Origin: Trebonia sp963777905 | Lineage (GTDB): Bacteria; Actinomycetota; Actinomycetes; Streptosporangiales; Streptosporangiaceae | Assembly: GCA_963777905.1 (NCBI GenBank) | Contig: CAVZSM010000030.1 | Location: forward strand, 120,640 to 184,639 | Length of the DNA: 64,000 nt | Reading direction: 5' to 3' | In this document: positions 52,269 through 62,975 of the stretch, piece by piece | Layout of the letters: each line of letters starts with the position of its first letter | Numbering within the stretch: position 1 is the first letter of the stretch | The notes under the pieces: model-generated | What the model was told of the DNA's origin: nothing | Database searches by the model: none | Seen by the model: only the letters and a program-made list of their open reading frames with translations | Translations under genes and position numbers: made by a program

Positions 52269-53754
52269 TCAAGCTGGCCCGGTGGCCAGCCTGCCGAGGG
52301 TCTTGCGGCGCCGGCGCCGGTTTCTAGGGGGCAGGCCCCGGGCGGCGCGGCGCTGGTTTTCTTCTTGCCGGGCGTGCCATGCGACAAGGATCCGCTAATT
52401 GCGGACGATCAGCAGGGTAGCGGTGAACAGCATGAGAGGTGCCAGGCCCATGAGACGGCACCAGCCGCGCCTGATGTCGTTTGTGGCGGGTCTTTGGCGG
52501 TGGCGAAGCCGCGTTCGGCGCCGGTGCGGCGGGCGTAGGAGCGGCGGTGCGCGGCGGAGGGATAGTCGTGTTTCTGCCTGGTTTTCGCGTTCACGTCCGC
52601 CGGGACGGTGATGCTCTGCTGGGTGCAGCAGGCCTGCGGGTGCTCCGGAAGGGTGAGGATCTCGGGATGATCCCGGTCCAGGGTCATCGATGGCGGCCGC
52701 AGCGGGCAGCGGATCTTGCCCAAGGTGGCGGGACAGGCGACGCGGTGGTAGCCGTCGGCGTCGTCAGCGGTGATCCTGCCGAGCTTGTGGCGGGCGAGCT
52801 CGGCGGTTTTGCGATCATGGTCCGCGGCCTCCTCCGGGGTGGCGATGCGGGCCAGCGTCCCGAGTTCCAGCAGCGTGCGGGGCGTGGCCGGGCAGTACAG
52901 CTTCCCGTTGGCGATGATGGCGCCGTGATGGGTGCCCTTGGGGCCGCGATCGTGCGGGTGCAGCTCCTGGATCGCTGCGCGCCGGCGACCGGAGCGGGAG
53001 CGCTCAGGCGTGCGCATCGCGGTGCGCGTAGCCGGAGTCGGCGAGGATGTCGCCGAGCGTGATCCCGGCGGCGGGCAGCGCGATCAGCACGGGCAGCAGC
53101 GCGCGGGCCGGGTCGTGCCGGCCGACGAGACCGTGACGCGGCGGGCGATCTCGGGGACGGCGGGCCCGTGCTCGCCGGGCATCATGATGGCGGCGGAGAA
53201 GTAGTAGCCGAAGAACAGCTCGTTCTCGCCGCGCAGCAGATTGTTCTTGCGGTGTCCCCAGGACGCCTCGGGGTCGGCGCACCTGCCGCCCCTGCCGACG
53301 AGGGCCGGGAGAAGGACTCCTGGTCCGTCCAGTCAACGGCCAGTGACGAGATGCCGTCGTCTTTGAACTGGCCGGGAACGGATGCCTCCAGCATGCTGTC
53401 GCAGACCGCCTCCAGCGTCTGCGGGGGCAGGCCGTCAGGCTCGTCCCCGGCCAGCGCTCCGGCCACGAGGCCGAAGGTCCGCTCGGTCTGCCGGTAGCTG
53501 ACATGGTGCGGGCCGTCCTTCCAGTCCGCGATCACGCCGAGCCGCCGCTGGTCATCCTCCCCCAGCATCCTGAGCGCCTGGTGGACGCGGGTTAGGTGCG
53601 CGGGCCGGTGATCAGCCTCGGCCAGGCACATCCCGGCCAGCAAGGTGCGCACCTTCAGCTGGCGGGGCCGCGCTCTGATGGGCAGCATGGCCTCGATCCG
53701 CGGCGCGACGACGGAGGCGTCGATGACCGTCTCGAACGCCGCCAGCGGGATCAT
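52269..53754 (-). pseudogene. DDE-type transposase-like gene, multiply frameshifted
   Basis: Pieces in different frames form one protein of ~495 residues: IPLAAFETVIDASVVAPRIEAMLPIRARPRQLKVRTLLAGMCLAEADHRPAHLTRVHQALRML (start ATG 53754), SWGHRKNN-like and GENELFFGYYF-like stretches near 53200, ITLGDILADSGYAHRDAHA near 53010-53060, then ELHPHDRGPKGTHHGAIIANGKLYCPATPRTLLELG and RRTGAERGFATAKDP, with a basic tail ending near 52269. The pattern (acidic residue in SLAVDWTDQESF, LADSGYAHRD, ERGFATAKD) is that of a DDE transposase in the wide sense. Its ATG overlaps the stop of the upstream recombinase-like gene as ATGA. At least three frameshifts and one stop codon make it non-functional. Confidence 0.65.
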
Positions 53755-54702
53755 CGCCGCCCGGCCCCCAGCAGCCGCACCGCAGCGGCTTCATCCGCAG
53801 ACTCGAGCTCGGCCAGGAGCTCGCCCAGCCGCTGTGAGCAGCTGATCCCGGCGACTTGCATGAACGTGGCCAGCCCGAGCACCCGCGCGCAGTCGGCCAG
53901 CCACGTGTCTCGCAGCCGGGACGTGTCCAGACGCGGCAGGCCGCTGCCGCCGTCCAGCGCGGTCGCCAGCGCGAACGTGATATTCCGGCGCCCTGGATCG
54001 GTCCCGCCGCAGATCAGCCCGGTCCCGCCGAACTGAGCTGCCGCCAGCAGCCGGGAGTGATAGCGGGAAAGGACCGGCACTCCCGCGGCCGGGCGCCGCG
54101 CACAGTCACGAGCACGCCGCCGGAGCGGCACGCCACGTCGATGCCGCGCACATCGCGCAGCTCGCCGCGGTCAGCCCGGCGCCGGCACTCAGGCAGACCA
54201 GCAAGGTCACGCGCATCCGCCGCGCAGCAGTGGGCTGGGCGTCCGCCAGCGCCAGGAACCCGCCGATCTCCGCCGCGCGGTAGGGCGCCTTGGCCCGTTC
54301 CCGGGGCAGCGGCAGCTCCGCCGGATACAGCTGCGGCACCACGCGCCGGCCGATGAACCGCAAGTTCGTGCGCAGCGTGCGGCGCGCCACGCCCGGCAGG
54401 CCCGGCGCGCACCGGGTGAACCGCTCGGTCACCACGGGTGCAGCAGGACTTCAAGCACCGCCTCACGCCAGCCCGATCGCCCAGTCAGCCAGCTTGCCCG
54501 CCGCCCACAGCAGGTTCTTCGCCCGCTCCCGCCCGGCCGGCGCCGCCAGCGTCACCACACGCCGGGCGAACGCCGCCGCCTCCGGCGACACCGACGACCC
54601 CTCCCACCGGGCGATATAGCCGGCGACCTGGCCGTGCCCCCGGGCGGCGGCGCTCCCGTACGGATCACACTGTCTATATACAGTAGGACATCCCCGAGAC
54701 AA
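53751..54702 (-). pseudogene. Tyrosine-recombinase-like gene, frameshifted
   Basis: Reads in three frames: AGYIARWEGSSVSPEAAAFARRVVTLAAPAGRERAKNLLWAAGKLADWAIGL (from 54702), then VTERFTRCAPGLPGVARRTLRTNLRFIGRRVVPQLYPAELPLPRERAKAPYRAAEIGGFLALADAQPTAARRMRVTLLVCLSAGAGL, then PVLSRYHSRLLAAAQFGGTGLICGGTDPGRRNIT and LDTSRLRDTWLADCARVLGLATFMQVAGI. The order (SAM-like N-domain, AGAGL region, RLRxTWLA helix) suggests an actinobacterial integrase-like protein, but a clear R-H-R-Y set cannot be shown, so it may be a degenerate relative. Divergent from the DUF6788 gene; its end overlaps the transposase start. Confidence 0.55.
54669..54684. promoter_or_regulatory. Near-palindrome in the recombinase/DUF6788 gap
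   Basis: ACTGTCTATATACAGT is an A/T-rich near-palindrome (arms ACTGT/ACAGT) in the divergent gap between the recombinase-like gene and the DUF6788 gene; TATATA could serve as a -10 element and the symmetry as an operator. Confidence 0.45.
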
Positions 54703-54725
54703 CGGACCTGTGCCACCCTGAAACC

Positions 54726-55103
54726 GTGCGTGTCGCCGCCAGCCACCAGGCCGAGGCCGAGAAGATCGCCGCCGAGCTCGCCGCCATCGCCAGCACCGGC
54801 ATGGTACTGCCCGGCTCGATCACTGAACGGCGCACCCGCTGCGGCCGCCGCAACTGCGCCTGCCACGCCGACCTGCCCCGCCTGCACGGCCCCTACTGGC
54901 AATGGACCTGCAAGATCGCCGCCAAAACCACCGGCCGCTGGCTCACCGCCGACCAGCACCGCGACTACAACGCCTGGATCGACAACGACCGGCAACTGCA
55001 CCAGCTCCTCGCCCGGCTCGAAACACTCGGCACCGCCGACCTCGACGCCGACCCCCGCCGGAACCGCTACCCAGCCAGACAAGTGTGGCCACAAGCCGCT
55101 TAA
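54726..55103 (+). CDS. DUF6788-family protein
   Basis: A 125-residue protein, apparently intact. Helical N-terminus (ASHQAEAEKIAAELAAIASTG), then the diagnostic GSITERRTRCGRRNCACHADLPRLHGPYWQWTCKIAAKTTGRWLTADQHRDYNAWIDNDRQLHQLLARLE. The CGxxxCxCH cluster could bind a metal or nucleic acid. As I recall, DUF6788 proteins are often found beside transposases and recombinases; function unknown. GTG at 54726. It is divergent from the broken recombinase/transposase pair and is the only complete gene in the island. Confidence 0.72.
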   Translation: MRVAASHQAEAEKIAAELAAIASTGMVLPGSITERRTRCGRRNCACHADLPRLHGPYWQWTCKIAAKTTGRWLTADQHRDYNAWIDNDRQLHQLLARLETLGTADLDADPRRNRYPARQVWPQAA

Positions 55104-55182
55104 CCTGTGACCAGCTCTCCAATCAACCGCCATATGGGCAGGCCAGGCCCAACGTGAACACCTCACCACCTGTGACCAGCTC
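55103..55182. repeat. 15-bp direct repeat ACCTGTGACCAGCTC
   Basis: Two exact copies at 55103-55117 and 55168-55182, between the DUF6788 stop and the end of the integrase fragment. They could be a short target duplication or att-like repeat; no function is demonstrated. Confidence 0.5.
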
Positions 55183-55189
55183 ACCGGCT

Positions 55190-55500
55190 CTAGTGTTTCG
55201 GTGTGTCATCGCGACTCCGTGCCTTCCGCGTGCCAGATCGGTTCGCCTTCTTGGCCTTCTTGGACTGTGCCAGCTCGGCCCGGGCAGCCTCAGCCACCGC
55301 GTCGGCCAGAGCCCGTGCCGCGCATCGGACGAGTGCAGGTAGATCAGCGCGGCGCGCTCGCTGTAGTGCCCCATCCGGACCATAAGTTCTCCGGTGTTCG
55401 CGCCCGCATTGGCCGTGAACTGGTTGCCGGTCTGGCGGAGGTCGTGAATTTGGATTTCCGGTAGCCCGGCCGCTGCGCACTGTGCGTACTTGGCTTTCCC
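55190..55500 (-). pseudogene. Site-specific tyrosine integrase, C-terminal fragment
   Basis: C-terminal catalytic part of a phage-type integrase: AAGLPEIQIHDLRQTGNQFTANAGANTGELMVRMGHYSERAALIYLHSSDARH, then after a one-base slip near 55317 RALADAVAEAARAELAQSKKAKKANRSG and a stop at 55190. The HxxR box (HDLR), the second box RMGHYS and the tyrosine in IYLHSS are present. The N-terminal DNA-binding and core domains are missing upstream, so it is a fragment. It may be the enzyme that once integrated the island at a tRNA gene. Confidence 0.75.
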
Positions 55501-55703
55501 CCTGGACTGCGCTGCGGCGCTTGTGGGCTGGACTGGTCCAAGGCACCCCCGCCGAGAGATGGACGGCCTGGATTCACCCGATCTGGAGGGTTGAAGCTCA
55601 CCGTGGCGCGCGGTCGAATGGTGACGTGACGGTGAACGCAACGTAAACGGGCCAGATGGCGGGCTTCCGGTAACGCTGATGGTCCTGGACGGAAGGGGTG
55701 GCC

Positions 55704-57154
55704 ATGCCGGTGAAGACTGAGGATGCGGCGCGGAGAGGAAGGTCGGCCGTGCGAGCTCTGGCGGGGGCCGGGCGCGGGCCCCGGCGGCGGAGCAACTGAG
55801 CCGGGCGGACCGGGAGGCGCGGGGGAAGGACGCCCGGGCAGCGGCTCCGCTGGAGTCGCCGCGGAGTTCACCTCGGACCCGGCGCGGGATCCGGTTGGCC
55901 TGCTGCTGGAGCAGGAAAAGACCCGGGTGCCGGAGCTGCTGCCGATCCGGCACGGGCGGATGCTGGTGTCGCCGTTCACGTTCTACCGGGGCGCGGCGCT
56001 GCCGATGGCGGCCGACCTGGCCACCACCCCCGCCTCGGGGTTGCGGGTGCAGCTGTGCGGGGATGCGCATCTGTCCAATTTCGGCGCGTTCGCTCTCCCG
56101 GGCGCGCTGGTGTTTACGTCAACGACTTCGACGAGACTCTGCCTGGCCCGTTCGAGTGGGACGTCAAGCGCTGGCCGCCAGCCTGGCCGTGGCCGGGCGG
56201 GGGAACGGGTTCACCTAGAAGGCCCGCCGCAAGATCGTCCTCGCGGGGGGCAGGCGTACCGTAGCGCGATGCGCGCCTCGCGGAGCAGCCTTTCCTGGCG
56301 GTGTGATATGCCCACCTGGACGTCGACGACGCGATCGCCCAGTACCGGTCGCAGATGAAAAAGAAAAGGGTCAAGGCTACCGAGAAGATGGTCGCAAGGC
56401 CCACACCGAGGACAGCACAAAAGCGCTGGGCAAGCTCCCACCAGGCCAACGGGCAGCGGCGGATCATCAGCGACCCCCTGCTGATCGAGCCGGTCGAGCA
56501 GGTCTTCGCCGATGCCCAGGCCAGTGCGATCTAAAGCAGATCTGCGGGATGCTGGGCAAATACCAGCGCACCCTGCAGCAGACCGCAAGCACCTGCTGGA
56601 GCAGTTCACGCTGGTTCAGTGGCCCGCAAGGTGATCGGGGTGGGCAGCGTCGGCACCCGCTGCTGGATCGCGCTGAGGACGCCGGGGACGGGACCGAGCC
56701 GCTGTTCTTGCAGCCCAAGGAAGCCCAGGCCTCCGCCCTGGCGGCCTACTGCGGGCGCAGCTACTACCGCAGCCACGGCGAGCGCGTCGCGCCGGGCAGC
56801 CCTGATGCAGGCCGAAAGCGACATCTTCCTCGCTGGACAGCGTGACCGGCCCCGACGGGGTGAACCGCGACTACTACGTGCGCCAGCTCAGGACTGGAAG
56901 TTCTCCGCGCCTATCGAGCAGATGATCCCCTCCGGCATGGCCGCTACGCGCAAATGTGCGGGTGGACCCTCGCCCGGGCCCACGCCTGTTCCGGCGACCG
57001 CATCGCGCTGGCCGCCTACCTCGGCGACTCCGACACATTCGACCAGGCGATCGCCGACTTCGCCGAGACCTACGCCGACCAGAACGACCGCGACTACGCC
57101 GCGCTCCAGGCCGCCGTCAAAGACGGCCGGGTCCAGACTACCACCAACATCTGA
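55704..57154 (+). pseudogene. DUF2252 (aminoglycoside phosphotransferase-fold) gene, many frameshifts
   Basis: Start MPVKTEDAARRGRSAVRA at 55704, then in shifting frames DPVGLLLEQEKTRVPELLPIRHGRMLVSPFTFYRGAALPMAADLATTPASGLRVQLCGDAHLSNFGAFA, VNDFDETLPGPFEWDVKR, VARKVIGVGSVGTRCWI, GTEPLFLQPKEAQASALAAYCG and MCGWTLARAHACSGDRIALAAYLGDSDTFDQAIADFAETYADQNDRDYAALQAAVKDGR with stop at 57152-57154. The GDAHLSNFG and NDFDE motifs mark the DUF2252 kinase-like fold. About six or more single-base slips make this a clear pseudogene, unlike the single-slip genes outside the island. Confidence 0.85.
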
Positions 57155-57351
57155 GACGTCATACGGCAGCGGGCGCCGCTACTTCATCTGGTTCGGGGAA
57201 GACGCCCTCTACAGCGGCCAGCGCGGGCAGGAACTACCCGATCACCAGCTCCGACGGTACTTAAGTCGCTGAGATGGAGACCGCGCTGACCGCGATCTGG
57301 TTGAGCGCCCGGGGAAGCGGCTTGTGTTGGCCAGCGTCAGGAGCATGTGAC

Positions 57352-57957
57352 GATGACGGCTGAACCGCTGAGAGCCCGGTACCGAAGCACTCCGCAGCCT
57401 CGAGGTGCGCTGGATCTTCCCGGGCCATATGGAGGTCGCGGTGGCCGGAGATCGGGCGGTTCCCGGCCCGGACGGAGGCACGCGAGGACACCTACCTGCT
57501 GGAACCGCCGTTGCCCGGGCTGTCGGTGAAGATCCGCGGGGGCGGCGCACAGGAGATGAAGGCCTACGGAAGCCCGGGAATCCTCAAGGTGGCGGGCCTC
57601 GCCTGCGTATCATGGAGGCCTGGCAGAAGTGGTCCTTTCCCTTCAGCCGCCTAGCCAAGACTGCGGAGACCCGGCCGGCGAGGCCAGAAGAAAAAGGCGG
57701 CGCATCAGCGGTCTCATCGGCCAGAAGGCAGATCGTGGCGACCGCCGCGAGGCGGGCCCGAGACGGACTGCGAGGTGGAGCTCACGAGAGCACGCGCGCG
57801 GCCAGGACTGGGGACGCTGAGATCGAGGCACAGACCCCGCCGATCTGCTGTGCAGCGAACTCCAGGCCACCGCAGCTCTGGTGTTCGCCCAGGCCCTGCC
57901 CGGGGTGCGGAACCCGGCCTGGCTGAATCCCGGTCTTATGCGGGAGGTAGACAGTAA
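57352..57957 (+). pseudogene. Degraded hypothetical gene
   Basis: Following the DUF2252 remnant, fragments in different frames line up into one protein of ~195 residues: MTAEPLRARYRST, VRWIFPGHMEVAV, REDTYLLEPPLPGLSVKIRGGG, then IMEAWQKWSFPFSRLAKTA and ADLLCSELQATAALVFAQALPGV. I recall similar small actinobacterial proteins but no named domain. Several slips; no intact frame longer than ~100 codons agrees with the pattern. Probably dead. Confidence 0.45.
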
Positions 57958-58110
57958 GACGCGGAGAGAGAAGGCAGAGACCACCCTGACAGTCAAGAGA
58001 CAAGGAGACAAGTTAGAACAGAGAGACGAGAACAAAAAAGGTAAGAGACGACAAGCGAAAAAGAAAAGAAGATAAAAGAAGAGAAGAAGAATGAAGTACG
58101 TCAAAAGACA
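57945..58110 (+). other. A/G-rich low-complexity tract
   Basis: About 165 bases that are almost entirely purine on the plus strand, with many AGAGA, GAAAA and AAGAAG runs, in a genome that is otherwise very GC-rich. No credible gene. It lies between the last island pseudogene and the lon terminator. Confidence 0.75.
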
Positions 58111-58115
58111 CAGAA

Positions 58116-58148
58116 CAGGCCTGGCGCTCGATAAGAGCGCCAGGCCTG
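58116..58148 (-). terminator. lon transcription terminator
   Basis: Perfect 14-base stem CAGGCCTGGCGCTC / GAGCGCCAGGCCTG with loop GATAA, 17 bases downstream of the lon stop. On the minus strand it is followed by a T-rich stretch (TTCTGTGTCTTTT). Confidence 0.88.
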
Positions 58149-58164
58149 TTTCCTGTTGTGCCGG

Positions 58165-60576
<2,412 letters not shown>

Positions 60577-60590
60577 CAGCCCCTCCTAAG

Positions 60591-60611
60591 GTTGAGTCAA
60601 TCACACTCAAG
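60591..60611. promoter_or_regulatory. HAIR (HspR) operator of lon
   Basis: GTTGAGT-N7-ACTCAAG, 13 of 14 positions of the HAIR consensus CTTGAGT-N7-ACTCAAG bound by HspR, 14 bases upstream of the lon ATG. In Streptomyces, HspR controls lon and the dnaK operon through this element. Regulation here is inferred from the match. Confidence 0.82.
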
Positions 60612-60718
60612 AAAAAAGAGCCCACCGTTATTTCCCCGCCTTGTCCGCTCACAGCGATCGTCCGCCGCGCGGTGCCGGAAGGCGTGTGAGAGCTGGCTTC
60701 CCGGGTATCCGGAGCGGT

Positions 60719-61024
60719 ATGAGCAAGCTGCTTTACAAGGTAATCAGCATTGGTGCCAGCGTGCTGGGCGGCATCCTCGCCGGCGCGATCTTCAAGCGGG
60801 TCTGGCGGGTGACGGCGGACGAGGACAAAGCCCCGTCGGCGACCGACGCCCGCAGTAGCTGGTCAGAGGTCCTGATCGCCGCGGCGATCCACGGCGCCAT
60901 CTTCGCCGTGGTCAAGGCGGCGCTCGACCGCGGCTCCGCGACCGCTGCCCGCGAGTTGACGGGTACCTGGCCAGGGGACGGCGACGAGGGCGACGCGGCG
61001 GCGGAAGCCGAGCGCGCGAAGTGA
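60719..61024 (+). CDS. DUF4235 small membrane protein
   Basis: A 101-residue protein starting MSKLLYKVISIGASVLGGILAGAIFKRVWRVTADEDKAPSATD, with a second hydrophobic region EVLIAAAIHGAIFAVVKAALDRGSATAARELTGTWPGD. This is the DUF4235 layout: two membrane segments separated by a short charged loop, common in actinobacteria, function unknown. The start is the ATG at 60719, chosen by family match. It diverges from lon; 142 bases separate the starts. Confidence 0.85.
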   Translation: MSKLLYKVISIGASVLGGILAGAIFKRVWRVTADEDKAPSATDARSSWSEVLIAAAIHGAIFAVVKAALDRGSATAARELTGTWPGDGDEGDAAAEAERAK

Positions 61025-61066
61025 CCCGGTAACGCCACTACGCTGCGCGTGTTTAGAGTTACCAGC

Positions 61067-62320
61067 GTGGGCCGCACGACAGGCGAGCCGCCGGGTCAGA
61101 TTCTGACCCGGCGACGCGCCATGACGGCATTCGCCGCGTTCACCTGCGGGTCGGGACTGCTCAGCGCCTGCACGTCGGCACCGCAGCGGAAGGCGGCGGT
61201 CGTCATCGGACGGTGCGGGAGTAGTACCCCGCCGACGGCTGTCGCGAGAGTCGCGCCGCCCGGCAGCGCGCCGCCCGGCAGCGCGCCCCCGCTGAACGTG
61301 TACGCGCATATCTCGCCAGGAATGACCAACCCGAAGTGGGGCCGCGACCCGTCCAGGGTCTACGTGCCGAACAGCCTCAGCAACACGGTCAGCGAAATCG
61401 ACCCCGCCACTTACCGGGTCACCAGGACGTTTCCCGTCGGGGCCGAACCGAACCACGTCACCCCGTCCTGGGATGGCGCCGTCCTGTGGGTGAACGACAC
61501 GGCGGGCAACAGCCTCACCCCGGTCAACCCCGTGACGGGGCGGCCCGGGCGGCCCGTCCCCGTGGAAGACCCGTACAACCTCTACTTCACCCCGGACGGC
61601 CAGCACGCGCTGGTGATGGCGGAGGCTCTCAACAGGATCGACTTCCGCGACCCGGTCACGATGCGGCTGCGTCACTCCATGCGCATACCGACCGCCGGCG
61701 TCAACCATCTGGACTTCACCGCCGACGGGCAGTACGCCCTGGCCAGCTGCGAGTTCAGCGGGTCGGTCGTATGGATCGAGCTGAGTACGCGCCGGGTGGT
61801 CGGCAAGCTCACTCTAGGCATGTCCATGAGCGCCCCGATGACCGCGCCGGGACCCGGGTACGCCATGCCGCAGGACGTCCGGCTGTCCGCGGACGGCAAG
61901 CTGTTCTACGTCGCCGACATGGCCGCGAACGGTGTCTGGCTCCTTGGCACGCACCAGTCGAAGCCGCTGGGGTTCCTCCATACCGGGGCGGGCACGCACG
62001 GCTTCGAGGTCGCCAGGGACGGCAGGCGCCTGTTCGTCTCCAACCGCGGCGAGGGCTCCGTCAGCGTGATCGACATGACCGTCAACCGGGTGGTCGGCAA
62101 GTGGCGGATACCCGGCGGGGGCTCGCCCGACATGGGCGGGATCTCCGCCGACGGGAAGGTCATGTGGTGGGGCGGCCGGTACAACGGCGTCGTCTACGCG
62201 ATGTCCACCGTGGACGGGCGGCTACTCGCGAAGATCCCTGTCGGATCCGGGCCGCACGGCCTGTGCGTGTTCCCGCAGCCCGGCCGCTACTCACTCGGCC
62301 ACACCGGCAACTTCCGCTGA
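61067..62320 (+). CDS. Lipoprotein with YVTN-type beta-propeller
   Basis: A 417-residue exported protein. N-terminal lipoprotein/Tat-like signal: LTRRRAMTAFAAFTCGSGLLSACTS with a lipobox cysteine, then a Pro/Ala linker. The rest is a seven-bladed propeller: RVYVPNSLSNTVSEIDPATYRVTRTFPVG, VLWVNDTAGNSLTPVNPVTGRP, RLFVSNRGEGSVSVIDMTVNRVVGKWRIPGGGSPD and GLCVFPQPGRYS. Such propellers bind or display rather than catalyse; function unknown. GTG at 61067 appears leaderless, with TAGAGT just upstream; a GTG at 61049 is possible. The RRR motif suggests Tat export. Confidence 0.82.
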   Translation: MGRTTGEPPGQILTRRRAMTAFAAFTCGSGLLSACTSAPQRKAAVVIGRCGSSTPPTAVARVAPPGSAPPGSAPPLNVYAHISPGMTNPKWGRDPSRVYVPNSLSNTVSEIDPATYRVTRTFPVGAEPNHVTPSWDGAVLWVNDTAGNSLTPVNPVTGRPGRPVPVEDPYNLYFTPDGQHALVMAEALNRIDFRDPVTMRLRHSMRIPTAGVNHLDFTADGQYALASCEFSGSVVWIELSTRRVVGKLTLGMSMSAPMTAPGPGYAMPQDVRLSADGKLFYVADMAANGVWLLGTHQSKPLGFLHTGAGTHGFEVARDGRRLFVSNRGEGSVSVIDMTVNRVVGKWRIPGGGSPDMGGISADGKVMWWGGRYNGVVYAMSTVDGRLLAKIPVGSGPHGLCVFPQPGRYSLGHTGNFR

Positions 62321-62327
62321 GGCGCCC

Positions 62328-62975
62328 TCAGCCGCTGATGAGGATGTGCAGGTTCCGCGGCCCGTGCACGCCCTCCACCCGGATCAGCTCGATGTCGCTG
62401 GTGGCCGACGGGCCGGAGATCAGCGTGTGCGGCCGCGCCGGGTCCAGCCTGGCGAGAGCGTCGGCGATGTCGGCGGCCACCTGGCCGGCGCGGACCACCA
62501 CCAGGTGGAAATCGGGTACCAGCGTGAGCGCGCGGCGGCCCTGGCCGGGGCCGTGGTCGAGGATGATCGTGCCGGTCTCCGCGATCGCCACCGCGCAGCC
62601 GGTCACGACGCCGGAGATCCGGTCCAGCTCCGCCGCGGACAGCGGCGGCTCGTCCCGCACCAGCCGGATGCCCGGCGCGAGCCCGGCCAGCCAGCCCGCG
62701 GGCAGGCCGTCGGGGACGACGACGGACTCGACCGCGGCGACAGCGGCGGCGACCGCGCCGGGCAGGCTGTCCTCCGGAACGCGCTCCACAACCGCGCGGT
62801 AGTCAGCGGCGCGCTCGGCGAACAAGGCGACGACATCCGTGACCGACGGGTCGTGGTGCGCCCGCCGGTACGGCCGCGGCAGCGCCGCGTAGGCCGCGTC
62901 GGTCTCCTCGGGTGCGGCAACCGCGCCCGTCGCGATACGGATGCGGGCCAGGATCTCCTCCCGCGCCGCGCTCAC
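62328..62975 (-). CDS. lutC: LutC-type lactate utilisation protein (LUD domain)
   Basis: A 215-residue LUD-domain protein. Late motifs AVAIAETGTIILDHGPGQGRRALTLVPDFHLVVV and HTLISGPSATSDIELIRVEGVHGPRNLHILI are diagnostic for LutC/YkgG. With LutA and LutB it forms an iron-sulfur L-lactate dehydrogenase complex. GTG at 62975 overlaps the lutB stop as GTGA and is preferred to an upstream in-frame start at 63002, giving translational coupling. lutA should lie upstream of lutB outside the window. Confidence 0.92.
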   Translation of the reverse strand: MSAAREEILARIRIATGAVAAPEETDAAYAALPRPYRRAHHDPSVTDVVALFAERAADYRAVVERVPEDSLPGAVAAAVAAVESVVVPDGLPAGWLAGLAPGIRLVRDEPPLSAAELDRISGVVTGCAVAIAETGTIILDHGPGQGRRALTLVPDFHLVVVRAGQVAADIADALARLDPARPHTLISGPSATSDIELIRVEGVHGPRNLHILISG

